DNA of 64,000 nucleotides from Hyphomicrobiales bacterium. Its GTDB lineage: Bacteria; Pseudomonadota; Alphaproteobacteria; Rhizobiales; CAJQND01. The notes beneath the pieces were generated by a model. That model did not search any database and was not told the DNA's origin. It saw nothing but the letters and a program-made list of their open reading frames with translations. Shown here piece by piece: positions 9,195-17,864 of the stretch (position 1 is its first letter; the number at the start of each line of letters is the position of its first letter). The stretch is from positions 107,112 to 171,111 of the forward strand of contig JANQOW010000075.1 of assembly GCA_028285595.1 (NCBI GenBank), written 5' to 3'. The position numbers and the translations under genes were made by a program.

Positions 9195-10976
9195 TCACTC
9201 TGCAGCCTGCACGAGCGCGCGCTTCTTGATCTCTTCTTGCCGGCGCACTTTATGCACTGCGGCCAAACCTCCGGTCGTCTCGGTGAACAGCGCAAGATTG
9301 TCTTTGTCCTGCTCTGCGACGGGTTCAATTGCCACATCCATATAACTACGCCGATTGGGATCACTCAGAACCCTCTTCTCAATTTGGGCACACTTCCGAT
9401 ACATCGAATAGTATCGGCCGATCTTCCGGAGAACTTCCCAAGCAAATTTCGGGTAAAACACAAGCGGATTTTCAATCGGCAGGCCCGGCCGACGTTCGGT
9501 CCGAGGTTTCAGTCGAAAGACGCCGCCCTCCAAAGGATGCGTACCTTCAATCTCTGCCAGCTGCTTATAATTGAGCATAAACCGAATGATGCGTGTGGCT
9601 TCACGATCAGATCTCACAGCGTGTCTGCGCGCCACCGTCTCAATATGCTCATATGTGTAGTAGGACGACCACATAAGCTTGCTGGTCTCGTCCCATTCGT
9701 CATCCGACATTTTCGGGTGATGGGTGACCCTTTCATGCAGATTGTATTTGTTGAGATCGTCATCCATCCAAGTTCCATCGGCGAGCATATTCTTGTGGTC
9801 AGCTGAGCCAGGCAAAGGTACCAGATTGGTAAACTGCAGAAGATCCACACACAGTTCCTTCTGCACGATGGCGATATCACGCAAGATGGTCTCTTGCGTA
9901 TCGTTCTCAAAGCCGATGATGTAGCCGGCGTAGGTGAAGATCCCTTGATCACGCCAAGCCTGGAACATCGTACGATATTCCGTGATCTTGTTGTGGCCTT
10001 TGTTGGATCCCTGGAGATTATCCGGATTAATGTTTTCCAAGCCTATAAACACCCGGCACACACCGGCGCGCTTACATTTTTCGATAAAGTTCGGCAGCTT
10101 GTGACACTGGGTGTCCACTTGGATGATGCTGTCAAACTCGAAGCCTTTCTCCTCACGGAGCAAGATCATTCGGTCGAGCAATTCTTCCCAGCGACGGTTC
10201 CTGGCAAAGTTATCATCGGTGATGAAAAATCGGTGGATCCCCCGGCTTGCATTATCGCGGATGACCTCTTCCAAATCATCCGGCGAGCGAAAACGGCTCT
10301 TTCGTCCCTGAACGTTGATAATCGTGCAGAACGAACAGTTGAACGGGCATCCTCGGCCAAGGTCAAAACTTGTGGTACAGCCGAGCGTGCGATTTATGAT
10401 TTCGGGCTCCAGAATTGGCGAAGGCTTACCTTCCAGGCTGGGCAAGTCATTGAGGTAATTGTAAATTGGCTTCAGCTCGCCCTTCATTGCGTCCGCAAAC
10501 ACTTCGTCCAATCGCCCGTCTTCGGCCTCGCCGGCGAAGAAGCTGATGCCCAAATCAAGGGCTTCCTGCAGTTCGGCAGGCATCTCGTCGAGCATGGAAA
10601 GACAGCCAGAGACGTGGAAGCCACCAATCATCACAGGCAGACCGGCCTCCAGGAATGGCCGCGACAAGTCAACCGCTCTTGGATACATATTGGATTGCAC
10701 ACCGATCATCCCGATCAAGGTGCGCGAGCTCGGATCTTTGGCGTCGCGGATGATCCTCTTTATCGGGACCTTGCAATTGATTTCGTCATAGTTTTCAAAC
10801 TCAAAAGAAACCCCCTCTCCAAGTGCACCGCGTTTTGCGCAGTCCAGTGCCAGGCTGTTGACCGCCGCTAGAGAGTTAGAGGGCGTGAGCGATCTGACCC
10901 ATCTGTAGGGGTAGCCGTCTGAATCGTACCGTGTCGGCTTGATCATAATGAAACGGAAACGGGAGATCGAACTCAT
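9195..10976 (-). CDS. B12-binding-type radical SAM protein
   Basis: A 593-residue radical SAM enzyme. The N-terminal 190 residues look like a cobalamin-binding Rossmann domain as found in B12-dependent radical SAM proteins (conserved GGFHVSG segment near 118-124). The radical SAM core follows, with the cluster motif CPFNCSFC giving C210, C214 and C217. Another cysteine (C200) lies just upstream. The last 150 residues are a basic, helical C-terminal extension without a domain I recognise. Such proteins do methylations and ring or chain rearrangements, and the substrate cannot be inferred. The gene stands alone between tamA and the glycan region. A perfect palindrome lies 62 bp upstream. Confidence 0.85.
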   Translation of the reverse strand: MSSISRFRFIMIKPTRYDSDGYPYRWVRSLTPSNSLAAVNSLALDCAKRGALGEGVSFEFENYDEINCKVPIKRIIRDAKDPSSRTLIGMIGVQSNMYPRAVDLSRPFLEAGLPVMIGGFHVSGCLSMLDEMPAELQEALDLGISFFAGEAEDGRLDEVFADAMKGELKPIYNYLNDLPSLEGKPSPILEPEIINRTLGCTTSFDLGRGCPFNCSFCTIINVQGRKSRFRSPDDLEEVIRDNASRGIHRFFITDDNFARNRRWEELLDRMILLREEKGFEFDSIIQVDTQCHKLPNFIEKCKRAGVCRVFIGLENINPDNLQGSNKGHNKITEYRTMFQAWRDQGIFTYAGYIIGFENDTQETILRDIAIVQKELCVDLLQFTNLVPLPGSADHKNMLADGTWMDDDLNKYNLHERVTHHPKMSDDEWDETSKLMWSSYYTYEHIETVARRHAVRSDREATRIIRFMLNYKQLAEIEGTHPLEGGVFRLKPRTERRPGLPIENPLVFYPKFAWEVLRKIGRYYSMYRKCAQIEKRVLSDPNRRSYMDVAIEPVAEQDKDNLALFTETTGGLAAVHKVRRQEEIKKRALVQAAE

Positions 10977-11037
10977 GGTGCATCAATCCTTCGCTCTGCA
11001 ATAGGTGCATGGTCACCCGAAAGTTGCGGCATCATAC

Positions 11038-11049
11038 TACGTTAACGTA
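11038..11049. promoter_or_regulatory. Perfect palindrome TACGTTAACGTA, candidate operator
   Basis: A 12-bp perfect palindrome centred about 67 bp before the radical SAM start. Palindromes built on ACGT-type half sites are bound by several TetR- and MerR-type (LiuR-like) repressors of acyl or amino-acid catabolism. Which protein binds here is unknown. Confidence 0.35.
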
Positions 11050-11255
11050 AGCGCGGGTGAATAAGTTGCCGCCGCCGCTCACACCCAGCAAATCCACATC
11101 CTTACATGATAAGGGCGGACTCAATCAGAGGCAAGTTTGATGATGGCATGCGCGGCATGAGTGCTCCGCTTTTAATGCACCCGCGCGACCCCACACCACG
11201 CGCTCGGAGGCTTCCTTCGCAATTGGAGGCCGTTTTGAGCGCGCACAAAAGCTAA

Positions 11256-13136
11256 CTAGCGTGAATTGAGTGCCTGTATACGTCGCGTGACAAGAGTGCC
11301 AACTGACGCTTCGGCGTCGGCCAAAACTTTTTCTGCTAAGCTGCAACGAATGTAGTGTATCCAATAGAACGATGCACCTGCGTTGCAGAACCGGTCGCCG
11401 TTCTGCGAATTGTACTCAATGAAGGTAGTGTTCAACTCGCTTCGCCAATCTGAGTCAGGCGACCAGACCGGCAACAAAACTATGTCCGCAGAGACGTTCG
11501 CATCCTTTGCGCGGCTCATATCGTCCAACGGAATCGTTGTGCCCGGATGCTGCCAGTGAAGGCTGTTGCCAGGGATCTTTAAGCCAAACATGGCCGGAAA
11601 CGGGTTTGAGAACTCCGTCGTCGAAATGACCAAACTCTCTCTGGCCGGGATATCCCGATAAATCTCAAGCACCTCACGAAGGGACTTCACATAATCCTGC
11701 GCCCGATAATCAAATCCGTTCGGGGTGGCTAAAGCAAAAGTTTCGATCCACCTCTGGCCAAATTCCTCAGGAGTTTCACCGGCTTTAGGCCGTGGCAGCA
11801 CATTCTCGACAAAGTACTGATAGGTCATGCGATAGCGCCAGTTTGGACTGAATTTATTCAGCTTTCGGAGATCGGGTACGACCACATCGATGAACCCTGG
11901 ACCTGCTGCAGGGGTTACGAGCTTGAGCCTTTCGTTCCTGTGCATCGGAAGAAGATTCACTTTGGTCAGTCCAACATGAACCAACGATGATGCATCTAGA
12001 ATGAAACATGGGAGCAACAGGACGATTGATGTGACTATAGCCGCCGCTTTCCGCCACCCGCTCTCGCTGGCGAACGAAAACGGGTTGTTGAGATGCAGGA
12101 TCAGATTCAGAGCAATCACGCAGCCAAAGAAGGCCACTGGCATCCTAAAGTCGCCCACCGACGCAATGGTTATGGCGGCGGCAATAAGGATATGCCTCAC
12201 AACTGACATTGGCAAAAACACCTGCTTTGTCAGGCCAATTTCAATAACCACGTTGACGACGATCATCGCCGCAGCCGCAATAGCGATGGTCAACATTATC
12301 GGGTCGAACGGTCGAGATCCCCTGGCCGCGACCGCGAGGGCGAGGTTTTCCAGATACGCTGAATGGGAGATGACGGAAAACACCTCCACGAAGAGCGCCG
12401 TGGTCAGCCATGTGCCGCAGGCGATTGCGATGGTTTTGAGAGCATACGCCCGCTCACAGGTGACAGTCACCGCGCCCAGCGTCAGCACCAGCGCCAAAAA
12501 GAAGTTGAACTTGTAGTAGAATGCAACGGTGATACAGACACCGAAAAACAGGCCTAACGAAACAGAGGAGACGCGCTTCTTGAAGGCCTCAAACGGGGAC
12601 AACAAGGCTATAGCCGTACCGAGCAGCAGAATACTCCACAGATGCCTGTTGTAAACGCCATACCAATCCGCATTGGCCGGGCCGTGCGCAAAACCTCGAG
12701 GTGAAAAAATCAGAACTGCAAACGCAACGAAGATCCACCAGGGCAGTCGCCCTTCGCAGATGCGCATCGTCCACAGGAAAAGCGGAACAAACAGGGCGAA
12801 AAACACCAGAGAGGTGTTGATGTAAATGTCGACGGTCTGACCGGAGATCTGCGAAGCGGCCGACGCTAAGTAAAAGAATAGAATGCCGAAGGGTGACGCA
12901 AACTCGTCGTGAATCTGTAGTCCTTGATCGATTGCTCGTGCTGCGTTAATCGGCAAAAAGACATCATGAAGGTTACCGGTGATGTAAACGGCACCCGGCA
13001 CCAGTGCAGGCCCCACCAGCAGTGCGGTTATGATCAAATAGATAAGAGCACGCAGAGCCATTGGAAACCCGGCCCAACGGTCGAAAGCACCTATCGCTGA
13101 GTAAGGCTGCTTCATTTTACTTGTGGTCAAACTCAC
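11256..13136 (-). CDS. Polytopic membrane protein, probable GT-C-type transferase
   Basis: A 626-residue protein with a dozen or so hydrophobic segments in the first 390 residues and a soluble C-terminal part. The first large loop after TM1 carries acidic and aromatic residues (NLHDVFLPINAARAIDQG), the place where GT-C glycosyltransferases of the ArnT/PMT fold keep their catalytic aspartate. The overall plan is similar, but I do not recognise a named family. The C-terminal domain (about 400-626) is probably periplasmic and contains a CNAG-SFYWIHY segment with two nearby cysteines that could form a disulfide. It sits downstream of the GMC oxidoreductase, separated by 676 bp of non-coding DNA, so it probably has its own promoter. 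The glycosyltransferase assignment is an inference from fold and neighbourhood. Confidence 0.6.
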   Translation of the reverse strand: MSLTTSKMKQPYSAIGAFDRWAGFPMALRALIYLIITALLVGPALVPGAVYITGNLHDVFLPINAARAIDQGLQIHDEFASPFGILFFYLASAASQISGQTVDIYINTSLVFFALFVPLFLWTMRICEGRLPWWIFVAFAVLIFSPRGFAHGPANADWYGVYNRHLWSILLLGTAIALLSPFEAFKKRVSSVSLGLFFGVCITVAFYYKFNFFLALVLTLGAVTVTCERAYALKTIAIACGTWLTTALFVEVFSVISHSAYLENLALAVAARGSRPFDPIMLTIAIAAAAMIVVNVVIEIGLTKQVFLPMSVVRHILIAAAITIASVGDFRMPVAFFGCVIALNLILHLNNPFSFASESGWRKAAAIVTSIVLLLPCFILDASSLVHVGLTKVNLLPMHRNERLKLVTPAAGPGFIDVVVPDLRKLNKFSPNWRYRMTYQYFVENVLPRPKAGETPEEFGQRWIETFALATPNGFDYRAQDYVKSLREVLEIYRDIPARESLVISTTEFSNPFPAMFGLKIPGNSLHWQHPGTTIPLDDMSRAKDANVSADIVLLPVWSPDSDWRSELNTTFIEYNSQNGDRFCNAGASFYWIHYIRCSLAEKVLADAEASVGTLVTRRIQALNSR

Positions 13137-13812
13137 GGCTTCTGTCCTGTCTAACGCACCTGTGTCATCAGTTGACGGTCACTCGGCACAAGCACTCATT
13201 CAGCTTTTGTTCAACGTGGAACCAGTATCGTCATAGGTAGAAGGTGAGTTGGGCGGCAGCGAGACCAACATTGGCATGCCAGCTCCACGTGTCTTGCTCA
13301 AAACTCATAGTCGACACATCAGCTAACAACCGATCCGTCACCATCCCCCTCAAAGCCTGCCTTGTTACATCAAAATCCTGCGATTCTTCATATCCCACCG
13401 CTAAAAGGCATCCCGCATTTTCAACAACTCTTCACGCCCACGTTCCCTCGAACTGGCAGCCTTGAACCGCCAACTCGCCCATCATCGGAAGACCCACCAT
13501 GGCGAGCACGAACACGAAACCACCAGTTAACATAGAAGCATTGTCGTCGCCATCAAATACCATCAAATGGATGTCCACAAAGCGACCCTGGTTCCGGGTC
13601 TTCCGACACCTCGTTACGGTCCCCTGGATCTCGCAACTCTCGCTTTTAGAAAGGAGCCAACGCCACTCCTTGAACGCTTAGCCTGCCTCGCCCTGCAGTT
13701 TGTGCAGGCGCCTACCGCCCCGAGGGTCGCATTCACGTCATGGGCGTCCGCCTATACATCTCCGGTCTGGTTTGGGTGCAGCAAGCGGACGACCGCCCTC
13801 ATACAGATCTGG
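13137..13812. other. 676-bp stretch without a convincing gene
   Basis: Short plus-strand frames of 60-85 codons exist, but they lack Shine-Dalgarno sequences and recognisable motifs, and their composition is unlike that of neighbouring genes. It lies between the 3' end of the GMC gene and the start of the membrane protein at 13136. I see no terminator hairpin, tRNA or repeat. It may hold the promoter for the membrane protein or decayed coding sequence. Confidence 0.45.
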
Positions 13813-15327
13813 TCAAATGACTGACTTGAGATGATCAGCCAGTCGGATTGCGAGAGCCACTGCCGTGAAGGTGGGACCGGGCCAATCATAAGTTGGAAAC
13901 ACCGAAGCGCCGGCCACATAGAGATTGTCGACGCCATGATGGCGGCAGTTTTGATCAACGACCCCATTTTGCGGATCAAGGGACATACGGGTCGCCCCCA
14001 TATGGTGATTGCCGTTGTAGACCCGGCCCTCCGCTGTGAGCAGTCCGCGCTTCAATAAATTATCACCCAGCCTCAAGCGTCCGAAGCCGGATGCGCCCAA
14101 AGATTGCTCCAGTCGCTGAGCGAGCAGCTGCACGTGGGAAACATCCTCTTCAGAGATGCGCCAATCCAGGCGACCAACCTGATGCCCAATGGAATTTTGC
14201 GCCTCTGAAAGGGTGATCCGGCTATCCTCAACGGGCGTCCAGCCAAAGTTCATAAGACCGCCCGTAAACTCAATCTTCGCATCTGGGTTGGCCTTGCCCG
14301 GCAGGTCGAAATTCGCGTCTGGTCTCTTCACCATCTCGTGCAGGTTCTCATACTCCCACTTTGTCCTGTATGTGCATTGCGTGTGGAAATCTGCCGTCAG
14401 AGCGTGGGGCATCCATCTGGTGCCGGCCTCCGCCGACAGGCTCCATGACGGGCGAACATGCAAATACTCAACTCCCCTGCCGTGGTTTTCTATCCGGTAC
14501 TTCATCACAGGCATGAAGCAACTGAACGGCAGCAGATCGTAGCTCAGCTCAGCGTGATCCATGTAGTACCGGCCCAACGCTCCGGTTTTGGCGGATAAGA
14601 CACCATTTGATTGACGATCGATGTTCAGCAGGAGCGTTGGATTCTCCAACCCCCCGCAACACACGATGAAAGCCTTAGCGCGGATCTCTACGCGGCGAGA
14701 GCGTGGCGGGAGCGTCACCGCAAGTGCACTGTCCACTCGGCCACCCGATTCGGAAAACTGCAAGTCCTGAACGGAGGCGTGGGTCAGAATTCTCAGGTTG
14801 TCCGCACTAAGCAGATTTTTCTTGTAGAACGGCCAGGCCCGCAGTGCCCGGATCTGCCGGACGACCACGTCGAGCCATGGATTGAGATCCGGCAAATACT
14901 GGTCAGGCTCGCGCAACCATGCCGAAAGCTCGTCAAAAGGCCCGGTCTCCAGATCAAGGTACGTTCGCGTCCTGTCGTAGTAGCGGTTAAGCTCCCCCTT
15001 ACGCAGGGGCCAGGATTTCAGGACGTCGTCCGAAAATGGACGATTCCAGCCTCCCCAATGATTGGTCGTTCCACCAAGCTGCCGCAGTCTTGAGCCCTCA
15101 TCCGGCCTGTTGCGGGGGTTCAGGCCCACCACCTCCATCCGGTTTAGAGCGTCTGCGTCGTCGTCGAAGTCCTCACCTCCGCAATCAAGCATCAGAACCC
15201 GGTGGGATGTATTGATGAACTCGCGGGCCAGGGCGATCCCCACAGCACCAGCACCGATCACACAGACATCGGCATCCAGGGTCTCAGTAATCTCATCCCG
15301 GCGGAAATCGAGCAGCGATTGTGCCAT
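13813..15327 (-). CDS. GMC-family FAD-dependent oxidoreductase
   Basis: A 504-residue flavoprotein of the glucose-methanol-choline family. The ADP-binding fold starts near residue 20 with GAGAVG (25-30). The C-terminal GMC_oxred_C part contains the catalytic-histidine region NHHMGATRM and a final FAD-contact segment rich in Gly/Pro and aromatic residues (DWPGPTFTAVALA). Such enzymes oxidise alcohols or sugars, and the best-known relatives here are the large subunits of membrane-bound sugar or polyol dehydrogenases. It has no signal peptide of its own. The preceding gene, three bases upstream, encodes a Tat-signal small protein. In gluconate and sorbitol dehydrogenases a similar small subunit carries the FAD subunit through the Tat system, and the same is likely here. 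No cytochrome c subunit is adjacent. Confidence 0.82.
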   Translation of the reverse strand: MAQSLLDFRRDEITETLDADVCVIGAGAVGIALAREFINTSHRVLMLDCGGEDFDDDADALNRMEVVGLNPRNRPDEGSRLRQLGGTTNHWGGWNRPFSDDVLKSWPLRKGELNRYYDRTRTYLDLETGPFDELSAWLREPDQYLPDLNPWLDVVVRQIRALRAWPFYKKNLLSADNLRILTHASVQDLQFSESGGRVDSALAVTLPPRSRRVEIRAKAFIVCCGGLENPTLLLNIDRQSNGVLSAKTGALGRYYMDHAELSYDLLPFSCFMPVMKYRIENHGRGVEYLHVRPSWSLSAEAGTRWMPHALTADFHTQCTYRTKWEYENLHEMVKRPDANFDLPGKANPDAKIEFTGGLMNFGWTPVEDSRITLSEAQNSIGHQVGRLDWRISEEDVSHVQLLAQRLEQSLGASGFGRLRLGDNLLKRGLLTAEGRVYNGNHHMGATRMSLDPQNGVVDQNCRHHGVDNLYVAGASVFPTYDWPGPTFTAVALAIRLADHLKSVI

Positions 15328-15330
15328 GAG

Positions 15331-15693
15331 CTAGGCCTCTAACATGCGCAGGACCGCCAGTTCGATCTCTGCAAACGGCCAACCGTCCAGGCCTGTGACG
15401 CGGCCAGCCGCGAAGTCTTCTGCACGGATCTGGTAGAAATGAGTCAGCCGATCACGACCGTTCTCACGACGTTCAGCTTCCACGATTCTACCCAGCAGAT
15501 ATGCACGTGCTTCGCCGGGACCCGACCAGCTCGGCTCGGCAGGAGCAATAGAGCCAAACTGTCTATACCTCTCTTTTAGAACCTCTAAAGTGCGATCATC
15601 CTCCTCAGCAAAAAGCCGCACAGCGACAGTGCTGATAGCGGTAAGTCCAACCACTCCGGTAATGATCGTCAAAGTCTGCCTTCGAGAAATCAT
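15331..15693 (-). CDS. Small Tat-signal protein, probable partner subunit of the GMC oxidoreductase
   Basis: 120 residues. The N-terminus MISRRQTLTIITGVVG is a twin-arginine signal (S-R-R-x-T-L followed by a hydrophobic stretch). The mature part is charged and helical. The organisation matches the small (subunit 3) chaperone-like component of gluconate 2-dehydrogenase-type complexes, which is exported with the FAD subunit. The stop codon is three bases before the ATG of the GMC gene, so the two are certainly co-transcribed. Sequence similarity to a named family is weak, and the call rests on signal, size and context. Confidence 0.65.
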   Translation of the reverse strand: MISRRQTLTIITGVVGLTAISTVAVRLFAEEDDRTLEVLKERYRQFGSIAPAEPSWSGPGEARAYLLGRIVEAERRENGRDRLTHFYQIRAEDFAAGRVTGLDGWPFAEIELAVLRMLEA

Positions 15694-15870
15694 AGTATGA
15701 TCAGATCCTTTGATACTCTACATTCTGACCGCGGAAACGAACGCTTGGAGCTTCTCGTTACCAACGACTCACACAAAGCCGGCAACAATCGGACGACACC
15801 GATTTTGAACAAATAAAATCCAAAATGCACTAAGCGTGCAAAAAGAGCATAAACTAATATCGCATCGAGC

Positions 15871-17025
15871 TCAAAGGCGCAAGGTCCGTTCGACCACCTC
15901 TGAGATGGCCTCAAGGTACGCTTTGAGTATCACGTCCCAAGCAAACTTTCGTCCAACATGCGCTTGAGTACGCTCAGACAAGGCACGTAGTTCATTGGGG
16001 TGTGCCATGTAGTGACTGATCTTGGCGGCAAACGCTTGCGCATCGCCGGTTTTCACCAGATGCCCACTCACATTATCATCCACAGCATCGCGTATCCCCT
16101 CCAAGTCGTTCGCAATTGAAGGAACCCCCCGCTGCCCCGCTTCCAGCATTGCCATTCCCAGTCCTTCCATGTCCCCTGGGATGAAGCGGTTACACATTAT
16201 GAAAAGGTCGCTTGCGCGATAGAGCGCCTCTCTGGTTTCCGACGATACCTTGCCAAGCAGATGGACACGGTCTCCCAATCCACTTTGAAGAACGGCGTCA
16301 CGAATGGTGCTATCGTGGGGGCCCTCACCAGCCAGAAAATACACAGCCTTTGACGATAGGCGTGGCAGGACCTGTGTAATAAACCAGTCGTAGCCCTTCC
16401 GCTCCACCAATCGTCCCACGCTGCAAAGAACGAATGCGTCAGGTTTCACGAGAAATCCAACGGCCTCACTAAGACGGCGCCGCGCACTCTCGACCTCTGC
16501 AGAGACCTTCGGCTCGGGGGGATGCTTTGTGCCATTGTGGATAACGTAGATCGCATCCTCAGGCATACCACGTTCCACGCAGGCGCTGGCGGTGGCGCGG
16601 CTGACCGCGATCACGGCGCTCAAGCTTCGAAGAACGTACGGAACGATGAACTGATGAGCCTTCACGGCAAGGGTGACATCCCTTCCGTGAGCAACGGAGA
16701 TCGTTGGAACTTTTTTCCTCTTAAGGAGTGGCCTGAGCGGAACAGCGAGCACGGCGGTCACTATGGATGTAAACAAAATCACATCGATCTTGCCGCGCAT
16801 AACCAACCAGTAAATCCGCACCAGAGACCAGATCAGGAATGGCACAACCTTGACATGTGTCCAGCGCCAAGAGGTGCGCAGAACCAGCGGCGTAACTTCA
16901 ACGCTATCATCATCCTGGAGAGCTTCGAACAAGCTCGTGGCAGCATCCTGCATGCCCCCTATGTTAGCCATTGGGCGCTTCGGCGGCGGAAACGAATGGG
17001 AAACGTAAAGGACACGCAATGTCAA
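15871..17025 (-). CDS. Glycosyltransferase family 4
   Basis: A 384-residue GT-B glycosyltransferase. The N-terminal domain opens with the GT4 pattern VLYVSHSFPPP. The linker contains VIAVSRATAS and HNG, and the C-terminal domain has a donor-binding EGLGMAMLEAGQRGVPS motif corresponding to the E-x7-E signature. It is expected to act at the inner face of the membrane, adding a sugar from a nucleotide donor to a lipid or glycan acceptor. The start codon is TTG (17023-17025), supported by AAAGG about eight bases upstream. It follows the HAD gene by about 60 bp in the same direction and looks like the last member of the packed operon that starts at 24659. Confidence 0.85.
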   Translation of the reverse strand: MTLRVLYVSHSFPPPKRPMANIGGMQDAATSLFEALQDDDSVEVTPLVLRTSWRWTHVKVVPFLIWSLVRIYWLVMRGKIDVILFTSIVTAVLAVPLRPLLKRKKVPTISVAHGRDVTLAVKAHQFIVPYVLRSLSAVIAVSRATASACVERGMPEDAIYVIHNGTKHPPEPKVSAEVESARRRLSEAVGFLVKPDAFVLCSVGRLVERKGYDWFITQVLPRLSSKAVYFLAGEGPHDSTIRDAVLQSGLGDRVHLLGKVSSETREALYRASDLFIMCNRFIPGDMEGLGMAMLEAGQRGVPSIANDLEGIRDAVDDNVSGHLVKTGDAQAFAAKISHYMAHPNELRALSERTQAHVGRKFAWDVILKAYLEAISEVVERTLRL

Positions 17026-17084
17026 AACTCTACCTTTGCTAACCCTTTTTGCGAGCCGAAACGAGGTCGCAAGACTCTATCTGC

Positions 17085-17864
17085 TCAACTACGCAACGAT
17101 TGGCTTGATGCCTGGTTCAACATCCCGGCGCACGCTTCGCGCAAAGAACGGAAATCATCGAACACAACGTCCGCTGCCGTCTCTCGTCTAGAGAACTTTG
17201 AAAGACGGTCCACCCGAAGAAACGTGACCGCATCAATGGCATCCTTAGCGCCGCGTATATCGCGCTCCTCATTGTCACCGATCATCCAGACAACCTCCGG
17301 CGACACGGGACACTTCTCTATGACCAAGTCAAACATCGCTTTTGCGGGCTTATCCTCGCCGGCCTCCTCCGAGGTCACAACCACTCTGAAATAGTGGTCC
17401 AGCCGCCAGTACAAGAGCTTTCGAAACTGGATTTGCGCGGTCAGATCCGTCACACAAGCGCACATTATGTTGGCGACCCGGAACTCTTCGAGCAGGTCGA
17501 CAACACCGTCGAACAAACGGCTCTTGCTGAGAAAAGCGGCCCAATAGGTCTGTTCAAGGTCGAGCGCAATCCGAGGGTGGCTCCCGACACCCATCACTTC
17601 CGCCAGGCGGTAAAAGTAGAGCAATCTGCTGTGCGAACTCGCTACACTGCGTCCCAGTCTTTGCTTCACCACCTTGGATGCTGATTCATACAAGGAGGTG
17701 AAGTCCTCCGGCTTTATATTGAATACGTCCTCTGCCTTCTTGCTCACGGTCTCCAGAGCACGGCGGTGCGCGACATCATATGGATACAGAGTATTGTCGA
17801 GATCAAACACCACCAGATCGGGTGGCGTCGACATGGCGTTGCGATTGTTGAGACGAATACCCAC
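17085..17864 (-). CDS. HAD-superfamily phosphatase
   Basis: A haloacid-dehalogenase hydrolase of up to 259 residues. Motif I is FDLDNTLYP (nucleophile D21, acid D23), motif II is the VTD segment, motif III is the lysine in EDKPAK, and motif IV is IGDNEERDI. The FDLDNTLYP opening resembles pyrimidine 5'-nucleotidase-like and small sugar-phosphate phosphatases. The GTG at 17862-17864 directly follows the stop of the upstream gene and has a weak AGGG before it. An ATG at 17832-17834 would give a more typical N-terminus but has no visible Shine-Dalgarno. Within the operon it may dephosphorylate a sugar-phosphate intermediate, as GmhB does in heptose synthesis. That comparison is inference. Confidence 0.82.
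   Translation of the reverse strand: MGIRLNNRNAMSTPPDLVVFDLDNTLYPYDVAHRRALETVSKKAEDVFNIKPEDFTSLYESASKVVKQRLGRSVASSHSRLLYFYRLAEVMGVGSHPRIALDLEQTYWAAFLSKSRLFDGVVDLLEEFRVANIMCACVTDLTAQIQFRKLLYWRLDHYFRVVVTSEEAGEDKPAKAMFDLVIEKCPVSPEVVWMIGDNEERDIRGAKDAIDAVTFLRVDRLSKFSRRETAADVVFDDFRSLREACAGMLNQASSQSLRS

Noticed and set aside
9894..10871. Long plus-strand open frame of 325 codons
   Set aside because: It is antisense to the radical SAM gene, has no recognisable domain and no ribosome-binding site, and arises from the GC-rich codon pattern of the real gene.
13567..13824. Plus-strand frame starting MDVHKATL, reminiscent of IS110 transposase openings
   Set aside because: Only the first few residues are similar. 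The catalytic DEDD pattern, length and terminal repeats are absent.
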